A DNA stretch of 64,000 nucleotides from Hymenolepis diminuta (GCA_900708905.1 CAADRB010000005.1:2323689-2387688), one strand, 5' to 3'; positions 40,573 through 51,960 are shown, counted from the first letter of the stretch. Program-made: numbers and translations. The notes: generated by a model not told the origin, from the sequence alone.

Positions 40573-43500
40573 GCTTGATTTTGATCCCTCTCTCCTCCTT
40601 CCACCCATATCATTTATCGGATCTCTTTTTAATTGCTTTCATTTGTTCCCCACAGTTGAAAATTTTAACTGTTCAGAATCATGAAAAAAGCTAATATGAA
40701 ATACTCAAAGTATTACTGAAAATTGTAATTTTTCCGAATATTCATTTTCATTTTCTTCTTAACATTACACTAAATGTCATATAAAAGACGCGCAAGATAA
40801 AATATATAATTTTTCGTATTATATGTTGAATTCTTGTCTTTCATCGACTTACACTGAATAAATTTGAAGCTAAATTTAATGTAAACTTAGCAAAGAACCA
40901 GACAGTTAAGTGTATACGTTTTCATTTCCATGCGTCTTGAAGGGCAGGCTATTTTGGTCTATATTTTTTGACAAGATTAGGCATCCACAGATAAATCTAA
41001 TATCTCTTGATCTGTTTGATCTCCTTTCGTCTGCCATGATCCGTTCTTTTTTCCTTAGTGTTGAAGTAAAATAAGTGGGATTGTTATGATAGGAAGGCGA
41101 AAATCTTCAAAGCTCCATGCCACGAGGATGATAGATGGATAAATAAATAAATACAACTAGAGAAAAAGAGCAGCTGACTAAAATTAGTAGGTCTAATAAA
41201 CACCCACTTCGAGTGCATTTTCAGAGAAAAAAAGGTATGGATTCAGGAATGTAAGTGGGCTGCTATAAGTCATGGAGACAAAAATAGAATAAAATCGAAC
41301 ATTCGAGAATTCGTTTTGCACAATAACTTTTCATCGAAATATTAGTTTGTTTTATTTTTAAACTAGACTTATATAGTTCAGTTCAATCATAACCACCTAT
41401 TCCAAAGTGGAGTTCCAAATGCAAATGCAGAAATTATGTTTTAATTAAAATTTATTTTATTCTTTTTTCGTAACATATGTGTTTTATATAAAAATAAATC
41501 GATACTTAAGTTATAAGAAAATAATTTCTTAATCACTATATATTTTCTAATTGCTGTTGGCATTTCAATCTTCCGCTGTATACCTATAAATTTTGAAATC
41601 ATTGCAAACGTGGACGATAAAAGTCTTCCTGTTTAATCGCAAAATTGATCTTCAGAATACAGAAAGAAAATATCTCAATAATTCTGAGTCTTTAGTTATA
41701 ACAAATTACAAGAGTACTGTATTTATCAGTTTAGTGAAAAGTCACGGTTAAGATCGGAATAATGTCGCTACAAATCTTTTGATGGAATTTCACACTCAAA
41801 AAAATTAGACAATGCCAAACAACGGCTCAATAATTGCAAAGATGGAATCGACGTCACCACCCAATCTTTTAACATGGTCATTTACAGTGTACACTTGTTC
41901 CTAATATATGATAAGCAAAAATTGCGAATTGCGGGAATGCGAAAATAAAGACAACTTCTGCTTTGAAAGTGACAGCCTTTTCAGTTTCCCCCGGTTGCCT
42001 TCAAACTTTATCTTCAAATAGACGGAACGTTCTCAGCAATCTCTGGCCAAAAAGTTCTGTGAGACAAAGACGTAGTGTTAGGAGGCCTAACAGAATATTT
42101 TTAGTACACTCAAAAGAAATCCGAAAACCTCATATCTCGTGGACAAGATACTTGGATTCCTACGATCAAACTTGATTATGTAAGGCAGCTACTAAAACGA
42201 ATATCAATGTTATTATTGACTAACCAGGCAGTCAATTTTTTACTCCCTATTAAGGAATATATAGTTAAATCCTTCTCCTAACAATAAAACGCAATTTTTC
42301 CTTCTTCTTTCTGGGATCTGAATAGTATGCACTTTACACCGAGCAAATTAGCAATAATAAAGGCACAATCGTGGGGTAATAGCTTCGGTTTCAGTAGAGA
42401 AATCTCACCATTTCAATCCTTTAATTCTTAGTATATGCTTTGTTGAAAACCGAGCATCCTCTCTAAAGATGGTCTTTAATATGATCTCTTAATTGAATGG
42501 ACAGAAAAAATATTCCCAAGAAGAGTTGCATTAAAATATTTTTCAGTTTTTCCATATTGCACTTTTAATATAACTTAAATGTCACATAATAATATGAAAT
42601 TTAAGGTTCAAATAAGTGATTGAAAATTATTTGGACACAATGTCTCCGTATACAACTAAGAGTCACTTAAACCGATCGGGTTGTTGACGGGAAAGTCTGT
42701 GGTAATATGTCATCTTAGAGACTACAGAGGCTACCACAGCACTTACTTCTTACGTTCCATAACACATAAAATAGCAAAGAAGAGAAACCTTTGGTTAGAA
42801 ACTTTATTGAGAGGAGAGAGAAAGCTCAGAGGAGTAGGAGAGATATTCCGTGTGCTCACTTTCGGGCAAAGGTGAGATACTTCGGGAAAGAAGGAATCAG
42901 ATCCATGGATGGAACCCTGACAACAGTGTTGTTCTGGACGCACTGTGGCGAAAGTCAGCTCGTCTCGATCGACTGAATTGGCAATATTTTTCGAGGTCGG
43001 TGCTATCTAAGATAAGACTATGGGTAAAATTGAGAAAATTCTAATTAGAGAAAATGTTAATAAACTTGGTCAATACAGATTTTGCATACACACATCTTCA
43101 GTCATATTCCACTGATCAAGTACTTTTAATAAAAATCAACTCTGTGTAGTTTTGAAAGATTTAATATGTGCAGTTGGAACGGGCTTACTCCGCAGAAGGG
43201 TGACATTAAATTTGTTTATATAAAGTGCTTGGTTTAAGAATTGTAGTTCGTATGAAAAGAACTATAGAATGGAATGCATGGATTAGTATACACAACCATA
43301 ATTCCTCCCATGGGAGGCCTAAACTAATGTATTCTATCCAAAATTTGATCTTTATTTTCTGTTCACCCTTACTATGCATCATTTTTTCACTCTTCCTTCT
43401 TTTGAAGATAAATGGTTGAGAATAACTTTGTGTCATCTCGAATAAAAGAAAGATATGCAACGTGATATACGATTTGGAATGCTAAATGTCAACACTAAAT

Positions 43501-44089
43501 TGAGCTCAATGCAATAGTAAATGTCTTCCTATTTCGACTCACAGAAAGCATATCATGATCTAAATTCAATTCTCATTACTTGGACAAATTCATTTTCTGT
43601 GTTAAATATGTAATGATATGTGTAATGCGGCTACAATTATGTTGCTAGAATTGCCCTGAGATGGTAGGAAAAGCCACGCGATTTATTGATAGAATACCAA
43701 GTTCGTTTACAAGGATTCATTTTTTTGAGAACTATCAGTCGTCGATATCTCCACTTAATGAGCGAAATCTGCCTCTGTGGACTGCCTATAGCGATGTCTT
43801 TATTGGTAACAACTATTCATTGCAATATGCGCAGGTTTTTAAGTACGAAGTTGGCGTAGTGGTCAAAGCTCAGGTCAGAAAAGACAAAAGTTCAAATTTT
43901 GATACTTAATGGTACAACTTATCACACAGGGTCTAGAATAAGGGTCTGCCCTCTAAAACAGGTACTGTTAAAAGCCTTCTTCAATATACTTGATTAATAT
44001 TAGTGTAGCTTCTCATCTCCATTAAAAGAAATATAAGCAATGCTTGACTTGAATAGAAGGAGAGTATTCTGGAATCTCTTTATGAGGAA

Positions 44090-44215
44090 CTCGTATTCTA
44101 TTACTCCACTTGTCGTCCAGAATTAACCAGAGTGGTTGGCTTTCCTCATCACCGGACGTACGCCTAGGGTTATATGTATTGTGACCATTTGATGACTGCA
44201 CCACCAGGGCTTTGG
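44090..44215 (-). repeat. tRNA-derived SINE, degraded copy
   Basis: On the minus strand an A-box-like TGGTGCAGTC lies at the 3' end of the plus coordinates and the body motif TTAACCAGAGTGGTTGGC (plus strand, about 44126-44143) matches the other copies. The B-box region is deleted or diverged. Confidence 0.45.
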
Positions 44216-44987
44216 GAAATACAATAAATTTTTGAAACAGGCCGAGAGGTTGCATAATTTTCTAAATTTATTTTTAAGAATAGAACAGGGAATCCGATAT
44301 TCTCTGACTCGAGCTCAGTAGTCGCCGACAGTTTTACATACCATTCGGAAGCTTTGTGGTGTGCGATCGTAGAATAACCTTAACTCTAAGTCCTCGGCTG
44401 ATTAATGCACATTTGTATAACACCAATTTCCATGTGTTTTATCTTATTATTATTGACTAATAAACCTGTTCTGACTTGGCCCGTCCTTCTGAACCATCCC
44501 AATTTCAATGACTTAAATGTTTTAGACAAGTTTCTGTTATTCATCCTAAATGGCTTGGTGCCTTGTGGTGAGATTTTCATAATTAATTTTAGTTTTTATC
44601 TATACAGGCGCTTTCTCCCATGAATCTTGATTCCCATTACTATTGTTACAACTGGTACAGCTTGTTCGCTTTCTGAAGAAAAATAACTGCCTATTTTGAT
44701 AGCATTCCTCAACCCAATGAAAGCTCCTAAAACTATTTATCGCAGTGATCGGAATAAGATGGTTTCTTGATTATTTTTACCAATACCAAAGTCAAAAGCT
44801 TTCACGACCTTTAAGAATGGCAATTCTCAGTTCACCTCGAGTGAATATAGCTTAAGAAGCTCTGAAAATGGGAAATTTTTCAGCCGTCTCATCTCCGTTA
44901 TCTTATGAATGTCAGCTCAAAAAATTTTAGAAGATCATTTTGATTTCTTAACCAGTAGAAGAAGAAGACGACGACGAAGGAGAGGAA

Positions 44988-45218
44988 GAAGGGGTAGAAA
45001 AGAACTGAAGCAGCAAGACTGGCACTTCTTGATTACAATATCTGGTCAATAAGCACTGAACATAGCAATCAAGCATTTGCCGCAATCCAGGGGACAAATC
45101 ATGATATTCAATTTTTGGAACGTGAATTTCCTATTTGCTTAATAATGTACAACTCAAATCCAAAATTCCAATGAAATAAAATCCATCATTACCCTGACGT
45201 GGCTCTCACCATTTTTCC
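44988..45218 (-). repeat. R2 repeat segment, right arm
   Basis: Mirror copy of 34090-34320. See that entry for the shared landmarks and relation to the LTR leader. Confidence 0.55.
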
Positions 45219-45233
45219 GTCCCCCACTCCTTA

Positions 45234-45437
45234 TCATTCAGTCGACTTTCTATCAACCGCTCCCAGTTGCTTCCCACATTTAAAAATTGGACATTTTCCC
45301 CTATTTCTGTGGCAATAACTTTGATAACAATAAAGACATCGACATATGTTGAATTGGTATTCCGTCATGGGGTCCTGAGAAGAGACTGGTAATCCGGAAT
45401 CGATGCTGGAGCTTTGTTGTGGCGACTTGACAACCAT
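45234..45437 (-). pseudogene. gag nucleocapsid (zinc-knuckle) remnant, right arm
   Basis: Encodes the same 67 residues as 33871-34074, with no difference. The second finger lacks its His and final Cys. Identity of a non-functional fragment argues that the arms were copied or homogenised recently, since no selection would keep it. Confidence 0.5.
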
Positions 45438-46267
45438 CAGTTTTCCACCTCTACGGTTATATCGAATTATTCTAATAGGGAAGCTCTGACCAAATTTTCC
45501 AATGGACCACCTGCACTTGCAATTGGATTCAACGTTTCTGTCTACTGGTTGGTCACTGATCCCAAATTGGAAGGAGAGTGGAGAAGTGAGAGCATCAGGG
45601 GAGTTTGGAGAACTTCTGTTTGCGCCGTTTGCCAGGTCAGATGCTTGATATAGGAAGACAGACCTGCGAGTGGCGAAGAGGATTTCTTGTCATTTTGTAA
45701 AGGGAGTTAGAGCAGGAAAGAGACTATGAAAGAAGTGTTTCGTTAGTAGAGCACCAACGAAGTAGTACTGATTGGCAGACGAGGTGGTTTAATGTCAATT
45801 TGTAAAACGGAGTTATACTCACTTCCATTGTTTTATAGGCATGTAGGGAGAAATACCTCGTCATAGGACTGCCTAATGCATTGTAGTAAGTGTGGTTTAA
45901 ATAAGTGTTCACTAAGGGACATCTTAGAGGCAAGGCAAGAGGGAATGAGAGTGAATAAAGGGCTATTTTTATCTGCCCATTCCCCACCTTCATCACTCGC
46001 TCTACTTTCCGAGGACTGATTTCCGCTCATTTCCCCAAACATCTCTATATTAATCAGAGAAACCTTAGGAAGTGAAAGTGAGGGAAGAGTTGTGAGGAGA
46101 TGACTTTGTTCATATTGTTGTCTGTTCAAGCTGACAGAAGCCACAGTTTATGAATCTCAAAGCGAACATTATCAAAACAATCTCGTATGAAGAGGCCCTC
46201 ATAAAAGATGAGCGTGTTTTTTGTTACTATTCAAGTCTGATCATTTGGTAATAATCATGATTTAAAA

Positions 46268-46400
46268 GGTTTTGTGTACTGATAGATGATCATCCACACC
46301 GATTAGTTCTGGTCAGCAAGGGAGGTGACAGAATGCCATTTCCATACAGGAGCCGCTACAGGATACCTTGCTTCTGCCGAGAGAGTTAAAAGGCCTCTCT
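46268..46400 (+). repeat. Interspersed repeat, family A, in right arm
   Basis: Mirror of 32908-33040. Shares ATTAGTTCTGGTCAGCAAGG and GAGGTGACAGAATGC with SRCAP intron copies at about 59150-59205 and 62185-62225. Confidence 0.5.
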
Positions 46401-47599
46401 TCTCTCATCTACAAGTACTCTAAGTGGAGAACAAAGGAAATATGGATGGTCTCGGTGGGGTTCGTTGCTTATTCTTCACAGGGGGAATGAAGAGGCAATG
46501 CGTTTGTTTCAATTGCTCGTGACTAGTTAGAGGGCACTCAGACACTCAGCTGAATCATTGTGGCACTTGCGAGGAAGTGATAAAAGGAGGTGGTGTAGGT
46601 GGAAGTTTAAAACTGGTGCATCAATAGTAAACAAGTGCAATTAAAATGAAGGAAGATGTATGGAGCAGATTCGATATGAACCGATAACTTTCCTGTTGGA
46701 CGAATTTAGGCAACCACGGTTATCTTCTGCTACACTCGATGGCATGTATTTAATCACTCAGAAGAAAACAAAGGGGAAAGTAAATTCAATTTAACTTACT
46801 GGTAGTTTTGCTTAATTTGAAAATGGGAGGAATATTTCATGCTGTTAATTAGCGAGTGAGGACTGTGATAAATAGGGAATGTCATTCACACACTCGAAGA
46901 CAACACGGAAATGTCAATGCAGTAACAGTGATATATCAAGTGGCATGGCGCGACAACACGATGCGTAAAAATAGAAACGAATACAAATAAGATGTATGTC
47001 ACTCGGAGACTTCGGGAGGATAAAAATGGGTGACACTGGGTGAAAATTGTGTAGAGATGACAAATATGGGCAAGAAATATCTCCCTCATATTACACTGGG
47101 CGAGAATCGGATTAGGTATAGAAGTGAACATTCTCGTCTGATCCCTCCGTTTAGTCACTTAGCTCAAATCGATTGGAATGAAAGGATGAATCTGGACAAA
47201 ACTCGCGCGATTTTATCTCATTAAAACGTAAGCTTGTAAATTGGTGTATGATGCGGAGAGGAATGTGACGATGTAAAACAGTAAAATCAAGCGTATTAAT
47301 ATATAGTTCACTTAAATAATAATGTGGGAGGTTCATCGAAAGTGTTCAATGAATGGTAGTTCAATGTTCCTGATCAATTGAGTTTTCAAATATGTCACCC
47401 TATCTTGTTCCTTAGATCCTGAGATCAACGAAGGAAACAGCCTTAATCGAGTTATCCTAACAGTTCTGATAAACTCCAAACCGAGGATAGCCATCCCTTG
47501 AACATTTAGACTAAAGCACGTCTGAAGTAGAATGCAATGAAACGCGTATAAGGTCATATATATAACGCGTAACCTATATATATATATATGTGTATATAG

Positions 47600-47707
47600 T
47601 TTAGGTGGTTAGATAGAGGCTGTTAGGAGCTGGCCGAAAGAACTGGAGAAAAGGACATACGTGACAGTCGAAGTAAAATTATAGATATTGGGTTGAGAAG
47701 AGCTGGT
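47600..47707 (-). repeat. Outer inverted repeat, right copy
   Basis: Reverse complement matches 30498-30604 (positions sum to 78203) at about 95 percent by eye. It lies 51 bp from the right arm; the left partner lies 1,156 bp from its arm. A TA tract sits in the gap. Confidence 0.75.
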
Positions 47708-48059
47708 GAATTCGGCTCTGCGTTTAGTAATAAATGCACAGTCGTTAAAGTTAAAATTGGAGTGTGTTTTCTATTGAATGCCTGCGTCTTCCTTGGAGTG
47801 TGATAGATATGCTGATAGGATCCTATCGATCGACAGCAATTCTAGTTATCGACAGGTCGTCTCTAATTTACTCAAAATTAATTGTATGTTGGGTTATAAA
47901 TAAGCTAATAACTTGAAACACTCATAATCAGGACTAAAAATATTTCAGAACGAATACTCGCCCAAATAGAAGACAATTTTAAATTTCCGTTTAATATTTG
48001 AATTTTAAAGAAATCAGTCAAATCAATTTACCAGGATCAAAAAATCAATCCAAGATAGG

Positions 48060-48590
48060 TGGCGGGCTATGTGCGGACGGACCATACTGAAGTTCCAACT
48101 GTTGTGCGTATACACAAAGTTTCCACCAACAGTGATGATTTTCGGTGTTGTGAAGGGCAGTGAGGAAAGGGCACATCATGACTCCCCATTTTTTCCACAG
48201 GGTCTTAGAGTCAATGCAGATACAGATGTCTATTTCGAGATTCTTCAAACCATTATTGCTAAGCCGTTGTGGATAGACAGTGCAGCCAGTAGAAGACCCC
48301 ATGTCTTCCCCAACAGGATTCGGCTCTATCCCATAAAGCTCTCAAAACTCACCATTGGATGACCGAGAATTTTCATCATTACGTCACACCAAACTTATGC
48401 CCCCTCCTAACTACTCACCGTAACTTAACCATTTCGATTATTATGTGTCGGGTAGACAGAGTGGGGCGGGGCATGGTTAAAAAGGAAGTTAATAAGCATC
48501 TCCTTAACACCAAATCCTCCTCTCTCCTGGAGGAGGAGTCCCGAGTAATGTGGAGCATCAATAAAGACTACCCGATCTGATCAAAGCTTG
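48060..48590 (+). pseudogene. Mariner-type transposase remnant
   Basis: Two overlapping frames (48069-48362 and 48359-48580) read as the catalytic half of a Tc1/mariner transposase. Landmarks are TKFPPTVMIFGVV, FFPQGLRVNAD, a DSALSH-type block in a shifted frame near 48318, ENFHHYVTPNL and KKEVNKH. The second catalytic Asp lies in the DSA block; the region carrying the first Asp is missing or lost upstream. At least two frameshifts break the frame (near 48315 and 48420). No start, DNA-binding domain or terminal inverted repeats were found, so the copy is 5'-truncated and dead. Confidence 0.8.
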
Positions 48591-48746
48591 AGGTGAGTCA
48601 CTTTCGGAATTGAATTGAGTCGGTAATAGAGACCGAAGGAGGAAATATAGAATAAAACCTGTTAATTGGTATTATGATTGTATTTGTTTTGTTGCAGGAA
48701 ATTGTAAGTTCCAAGCATTAACATTTTCATTTTGTGTATTTCTAAA

Positions 48747-48780
48747 AGTGCGTAAGGTGTCCTCAGATGTCTTACGCACT
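48747..48780. other. Perfect 10-bp stem-loop
   Basis: AGTGCGTAAG and CTTACGCACT pair perfectly around a 14-base loop. It lacks a T tract and sits at the junction between unnamed sequence and a diverged arm-related piece. It may mark the end of a small mobile element. Confidence 0.6.
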
Positions 48781-48870
48781 CTGTAGTTAGCGTGGTTTAA
48801 ATAATGGTTTACTAACGGGCATCTTATAGGCAAAGCAAGAGAGAATGAGTGTGTTCAAGGGTCTATGGGA
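48781..48870 (+). repeat. Diverged copy of an arm segment
   Basis: Resembles right-arm sequence at 45889-45970 at about 75 percent by eye, sharing GTGGTTTAAATAA, GGCATCTTA or GACATCTTA and GCAAGAG. It shows that this arm segment belongs to a repeat family older than the inverted duplication. Confidence 0.55.
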
Positions 48871-49088
48871 ATGCGAAGATAGTGAAAGATGAATCTTCTC
48901 CATAATATTTATCTTACATACTCTCTAATCATCACCAAATTTGATTATCTTGTCCTTATAGTAATGTCTGTAAACTTCTAACCATTCCTGTGACCCAAGC
49001 ACTCCATAGACAAACATCGTGTGTCCTCAGCTGGCCTATTTTTCATCGATCGGAAAAGGTAAGCATACCTCGGACGATAGTAGCAGAT

Positions 49089-49348
49089 TGTAGCACGCAT
49101 ACAATCATATCGTCATGCGTGTCCTCACACAAATTGTCGATTATAAATGGCCTTCCATTAGACACACACATAGAGGGCACACAGGGGACCCTAGCTCGTC
49201 AAACGCATCTCCCGTTGCTCAGTCCTTCTCCTCCAATTCTCTATTTTCCCTTGAGACTCTGTATTGAGCTTTGTTCAATACAACCTGGTCTACGCAATCC
49301 TTGGTGTTCTTTTTCTTTCTCATTTACTGTTAGCTATCTACTGCTACA
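49089..49348 (+). mobile_element. Solo LTR, CsRn1-like Ty3/gypsy
   Basis: The 260-bp LTR starts TGTAGCA and ends TGCTACA, a perfect 7-bp inverted terminal repeat, and is followed by AAC and a tRNA-Trp primer-binding site. It has the same length as, and high similarity to, 40313-40572. Internal sequence is lost within about 60 bp of the primer site. No matching downstream LTR was found. Confidence 0.8.
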
Positions 49349-49351
49349 AAC

Positions 49352-49360
49352 TGGTGACCC
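49352..49360 (+). promoter_or_regulatory. Primer-binding site for tRNA-Trp
   Basis: TGGTGACCC begins three bases after the LTR end and is complementary to the 3' end of tRNA-Trp. The same arrangement occurs on the minus strand at 40301-40309. Confidence 0.7.
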
Positions 49361-49489
49361 TATAAAGGACCGCTACAATAGAAAGGTCGATAAAAAATAT
49401 TGTATTTTTTAAAAATGTGAGTAAGTAACCATCTTACTACAACGGCTACTTCCATCTAAAGCAGTAGGGAACTATATTTAAGCATATCT

Positions 49490-49620
49490 CAGAACCTTAC
49501 TTCTCATTGGTCTCCGTACACACAGGCTAGTTTGGGTCTTGCTACGGATTTCCTTGTTAGTCGGTAAGATCGCTAGCTTGACCTACTTCCGGTTCCTCAA
49601 TACCAACGTGCTGTGACGCT
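49490..49620 (+). repeat. Interspersed repeat, family C, copy 2
   Basis: Shares CTTCTCATTG, a TTTCCTTGTTAGTCGGTAAG-type block, TAGCTTGACCTACTTC and CCAACGTGCT with 61820-61925, and more weakly with 25480-25580. Only the right part of the family is present. Confidence 0.5.
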
Positions 49621-51389
49621 AATAATAATAAGAGTTGACCTACAGCTGACTCTCTGGAATTGAAGAATTTAGGAATAGGAATTTCAAAATAGGGCTCAAA
49701 TCCAGTAGCAATAGTAGATTGGCAATCATCACCACTTGGATCCCAAACTATATGGTCCCTTTTTCTGATATGCTTGAATCAGAGCGAGTCATTAGAAGTA
49801 ATGCTATCACTGGTTGTTATTGGTGATGTCAATGTCATCTAAGCCCACTAGGTTTAACTACATTTATCCAAAAAAATAGATTAGTCAAAAATACGCAACT
49901 AATGTAGCTTCTGAAGTTTTCATATTAGATCTCATAATAAACCCATTTGAACATATAAAGCGATTTAATTATGACTGACTTTCTCATGTTATCGAGGAGT
50001 TTTTCATCATTGGTAGTCGATAAAAGTGTCATTGAAATCTGATCCAGATTAGCATTAATTTGTCACATCTTCCAACGATCTGTTCTGTAGCAAATAATTA
50101 ATGCTCAAATGTCTGCGAATAATATTAAATTAAGTCTATTGTTTATATATTTGCATTAAAAGGCCCCCGATTGCTTAATTCAAACGCAGCAAAGGTCTCC
50201 TGAGTTAGAAATTACCTTACCATTCGAGATATTACGTAGTTTGGCGTCTAAATAAATGGACTCCGCAGATCATATTTACTGCTCCTTAAATTACAGAAGA
50301 TATTATTTTGAAAAATATTTCTCATTGTATTTAAAACGGTACTCCGTAGATAGTTTGATAATGCTATATATATATATGCTCTTTTCGGGCAATTGAATAT
50401 GACTACAATACATTTTTAATGACATCTCTTAAATTTATTTTAAAATAAGTCCTGAAATATGGTTTATTAAATATTAAGTGTGTCACGTCTAAGCGCAGGA
50501 TAAATAAAGTCATATGAAAATGACAGAAACCTTCAATAGAAATCCATAATATTCACTGTTGTAGTCTGCTCTTCTCTGCAGGATACCGTCGCCGGCTCTT
50601 AGATTCCCTAAGACATTGAACTAGTTACAAATGCAACCCAACAACACCACAATAAAAAACGACTCAGACCACCATATCAAAATAAGACGCACGTTTTCGT
50701 GTAGGTAGGTCGATTTATATTATGTGCCATTTACAACAGCAATGTAAATAAATACGTTCGAATAAAAGGGAATTAAAAGGTGAAAAATAAAGAATCTTAC
50801 AAATAAGATTTATTTTGGGGAAAATATTAGTGTCTTATAAGTAACACGTTCGTCGATTTAATCATCCGTCCGCGTTTGTCGCGAGATCGACCAAGAGACG
50901 AGAGAAATGTCATCGGGTCCTAGTGGTATATGTGGGTAATATCTTGATCGTTTCTTTCTCGTCGTTGCATTAAATCGGGGATCATAGGCTGGTTGGGAGT
51001 TAGAGACTGTAAGATATATAAAACAAAAATAATAGCATCAAGACCATTTAAGATCGTTGTATTTCACAATTTGATAAATCAAACCCTCCTGGTCTGAGTT
51101 GTTTGTGATCGCGAAATCAAGTGTCCTTTTCGGTCTCCACGTCGCAGATATTGCCACCACGCCACTCGGTGATTAAAGCCCCTGTCCATTGGTGATTTAA
51201 ATGATGTTTGAGGGCAAACACAGGATTATACACACAGTATGCGCACATCGGGTCACACTTTGTCGGGACACAAATTTGTTTTGATAACATCTCTTCACAC
51301 GCTGACCTCAAATCCTGACCTCTAAATTCTGCTGCGGGGGCGGATTATCCTAACATTGCGAGAGCTCTCCTTGGCTGAATTATCGATAG

Positions 51390-51461
51390 GGGCAAAATTA
51401 GGCAATACGTAGAGTATGACAGTGTACCTGGGTCCGTAACGATCGCTTCTGGTACACCACG
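51390..51461 (-). pseudogene. Integrase core scrap
   Basis: Minus-strand codons read RGVPEAIVTDPGT, matching the segment around the second catalytic Asp of retrotransposon integrases, where GVP..IVTD.GTQF is usual. The frame is broken just upstream by a stop and lost downstream. Confidence 0.5.
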
Positions 51462-51588
51462 AGTTTATGGAGGGTAGAGATAGCTAATCTGCTTATTATC
51501 GGCACAAGCAGAATAACATCGGCCCCTTTCGAATGTGAATTTATAAGCGTAGTGTATGTCGCACATTTAGTGGGTCCGGAGTGGTAAG

Positions 51589-51789
51589 TTAGGGTTGAGT
51601 CCTGAGAAAATCTGGTTTAGACGACTGAATATGAATAGAAGGGTGAAGGATTTTAGCAACATGTAGACACTGGTTGCATCCTCTCACGAGATTTTCCGCA
51701 TAGGTAGGTTCGAGAGTTGGTGTCTGGCAGGCTTCGTTTTCGTCTGAGAACTGGATGAGGTTGAGCTCATCGATCCAGTCTAGGCCCAC
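51589..51789 (-). pseudogene. Post-protease segment of the gypsy-like remnant
   Basis: The 66-codon frame begins GLDWIDELNLIQFSDE. In gypsy-type Pol proteins a G.DW motif lies between protease and reverse transcriptase, and its place here just downstream of the protease scrap agrees. The remaining residues are not recognisable. Confidence 0.45.
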
Positions 51790-51839
51790 GGGGTTGATAT
51801 TTCGATCTGTAACATAGCACTTCTTGAAGATCGTCTTCT

Positions 51840-51960
51840 CCAGGAATGTCGCCTAGCATCGTATCCGTCACACAGCATTAGGTGTCGGAACCAGTGTCAA
51901 CTTGGAACTCAAATAGTATACCATTAATGTTTATGTAATAACGTTGAAAGAGATCTATCG
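51840..51960 (-). pseudogene. Retrotransposon aspartic protease scrap
   Basis: Minus strand encodes ILFEFQVDTGSDT and then a stop. DTGSD (codons 51898-51884) is the active site of retroviral-type proteases, and the preceding hydrophobic beta strand is typical. The rest of the domain is truncated. Confidence 0.65.

Larger units (their letters stand above)
34432..44876. other. Spacer of the long inverted repeat (10.4 kb)
   Basis: AT-rich spacer without a convincing host gene. It contains an R2 copy (35505-35790), a TA tract near 37331, a CT microsatellite (38602-38639), an LTR with internal leader (40135-40572), a somewhat GC-richer stretch at 42660-43000 with overlapping open frames on both strands, and a SINE copy (44090-44215). 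Nothing resembles polymerase, integrase or transposase genes of a large terminal-inverted-repeat element. Confidence 0.6.
44910..47548 (-). repeat. Long inverted repeat, right arm (about 2.64 kb)
   Basis: Reverse complement of 31760-34398 (positions sum to 79308) with no gap and no mismatch seen in the stretches compared. The inner edge frays between 44877 and 44909; the outer edge stops at 47548, where the left arm diverges into AT-rich sequence. It carries the same zinc-knuckle remnant, R2 and family A copies as the left arm, in mirror order. Confidence 0.9.

Noticed and set aside
42660..43050. Cluster of overlapping frames on both strands
   Set aside because: Slightly higher GC lengthens frames in all phases; no translated frame was recognisable.
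31760..47548. Polinton- or Maverick-like giant element with 2.6-kb terminal inverted repeats
   Set aside because: The 10.4-kb spacer has no polymerase, integrase, protease or capsid frames, and the outer edges show no clear terminal motif or target-site duplication.
48990..49412. 140-residue open frame matching 40225-40608
   Set aside because: The similarity covers an LTR with its primer-binding site, so conservation is that of a noncoding repeat.
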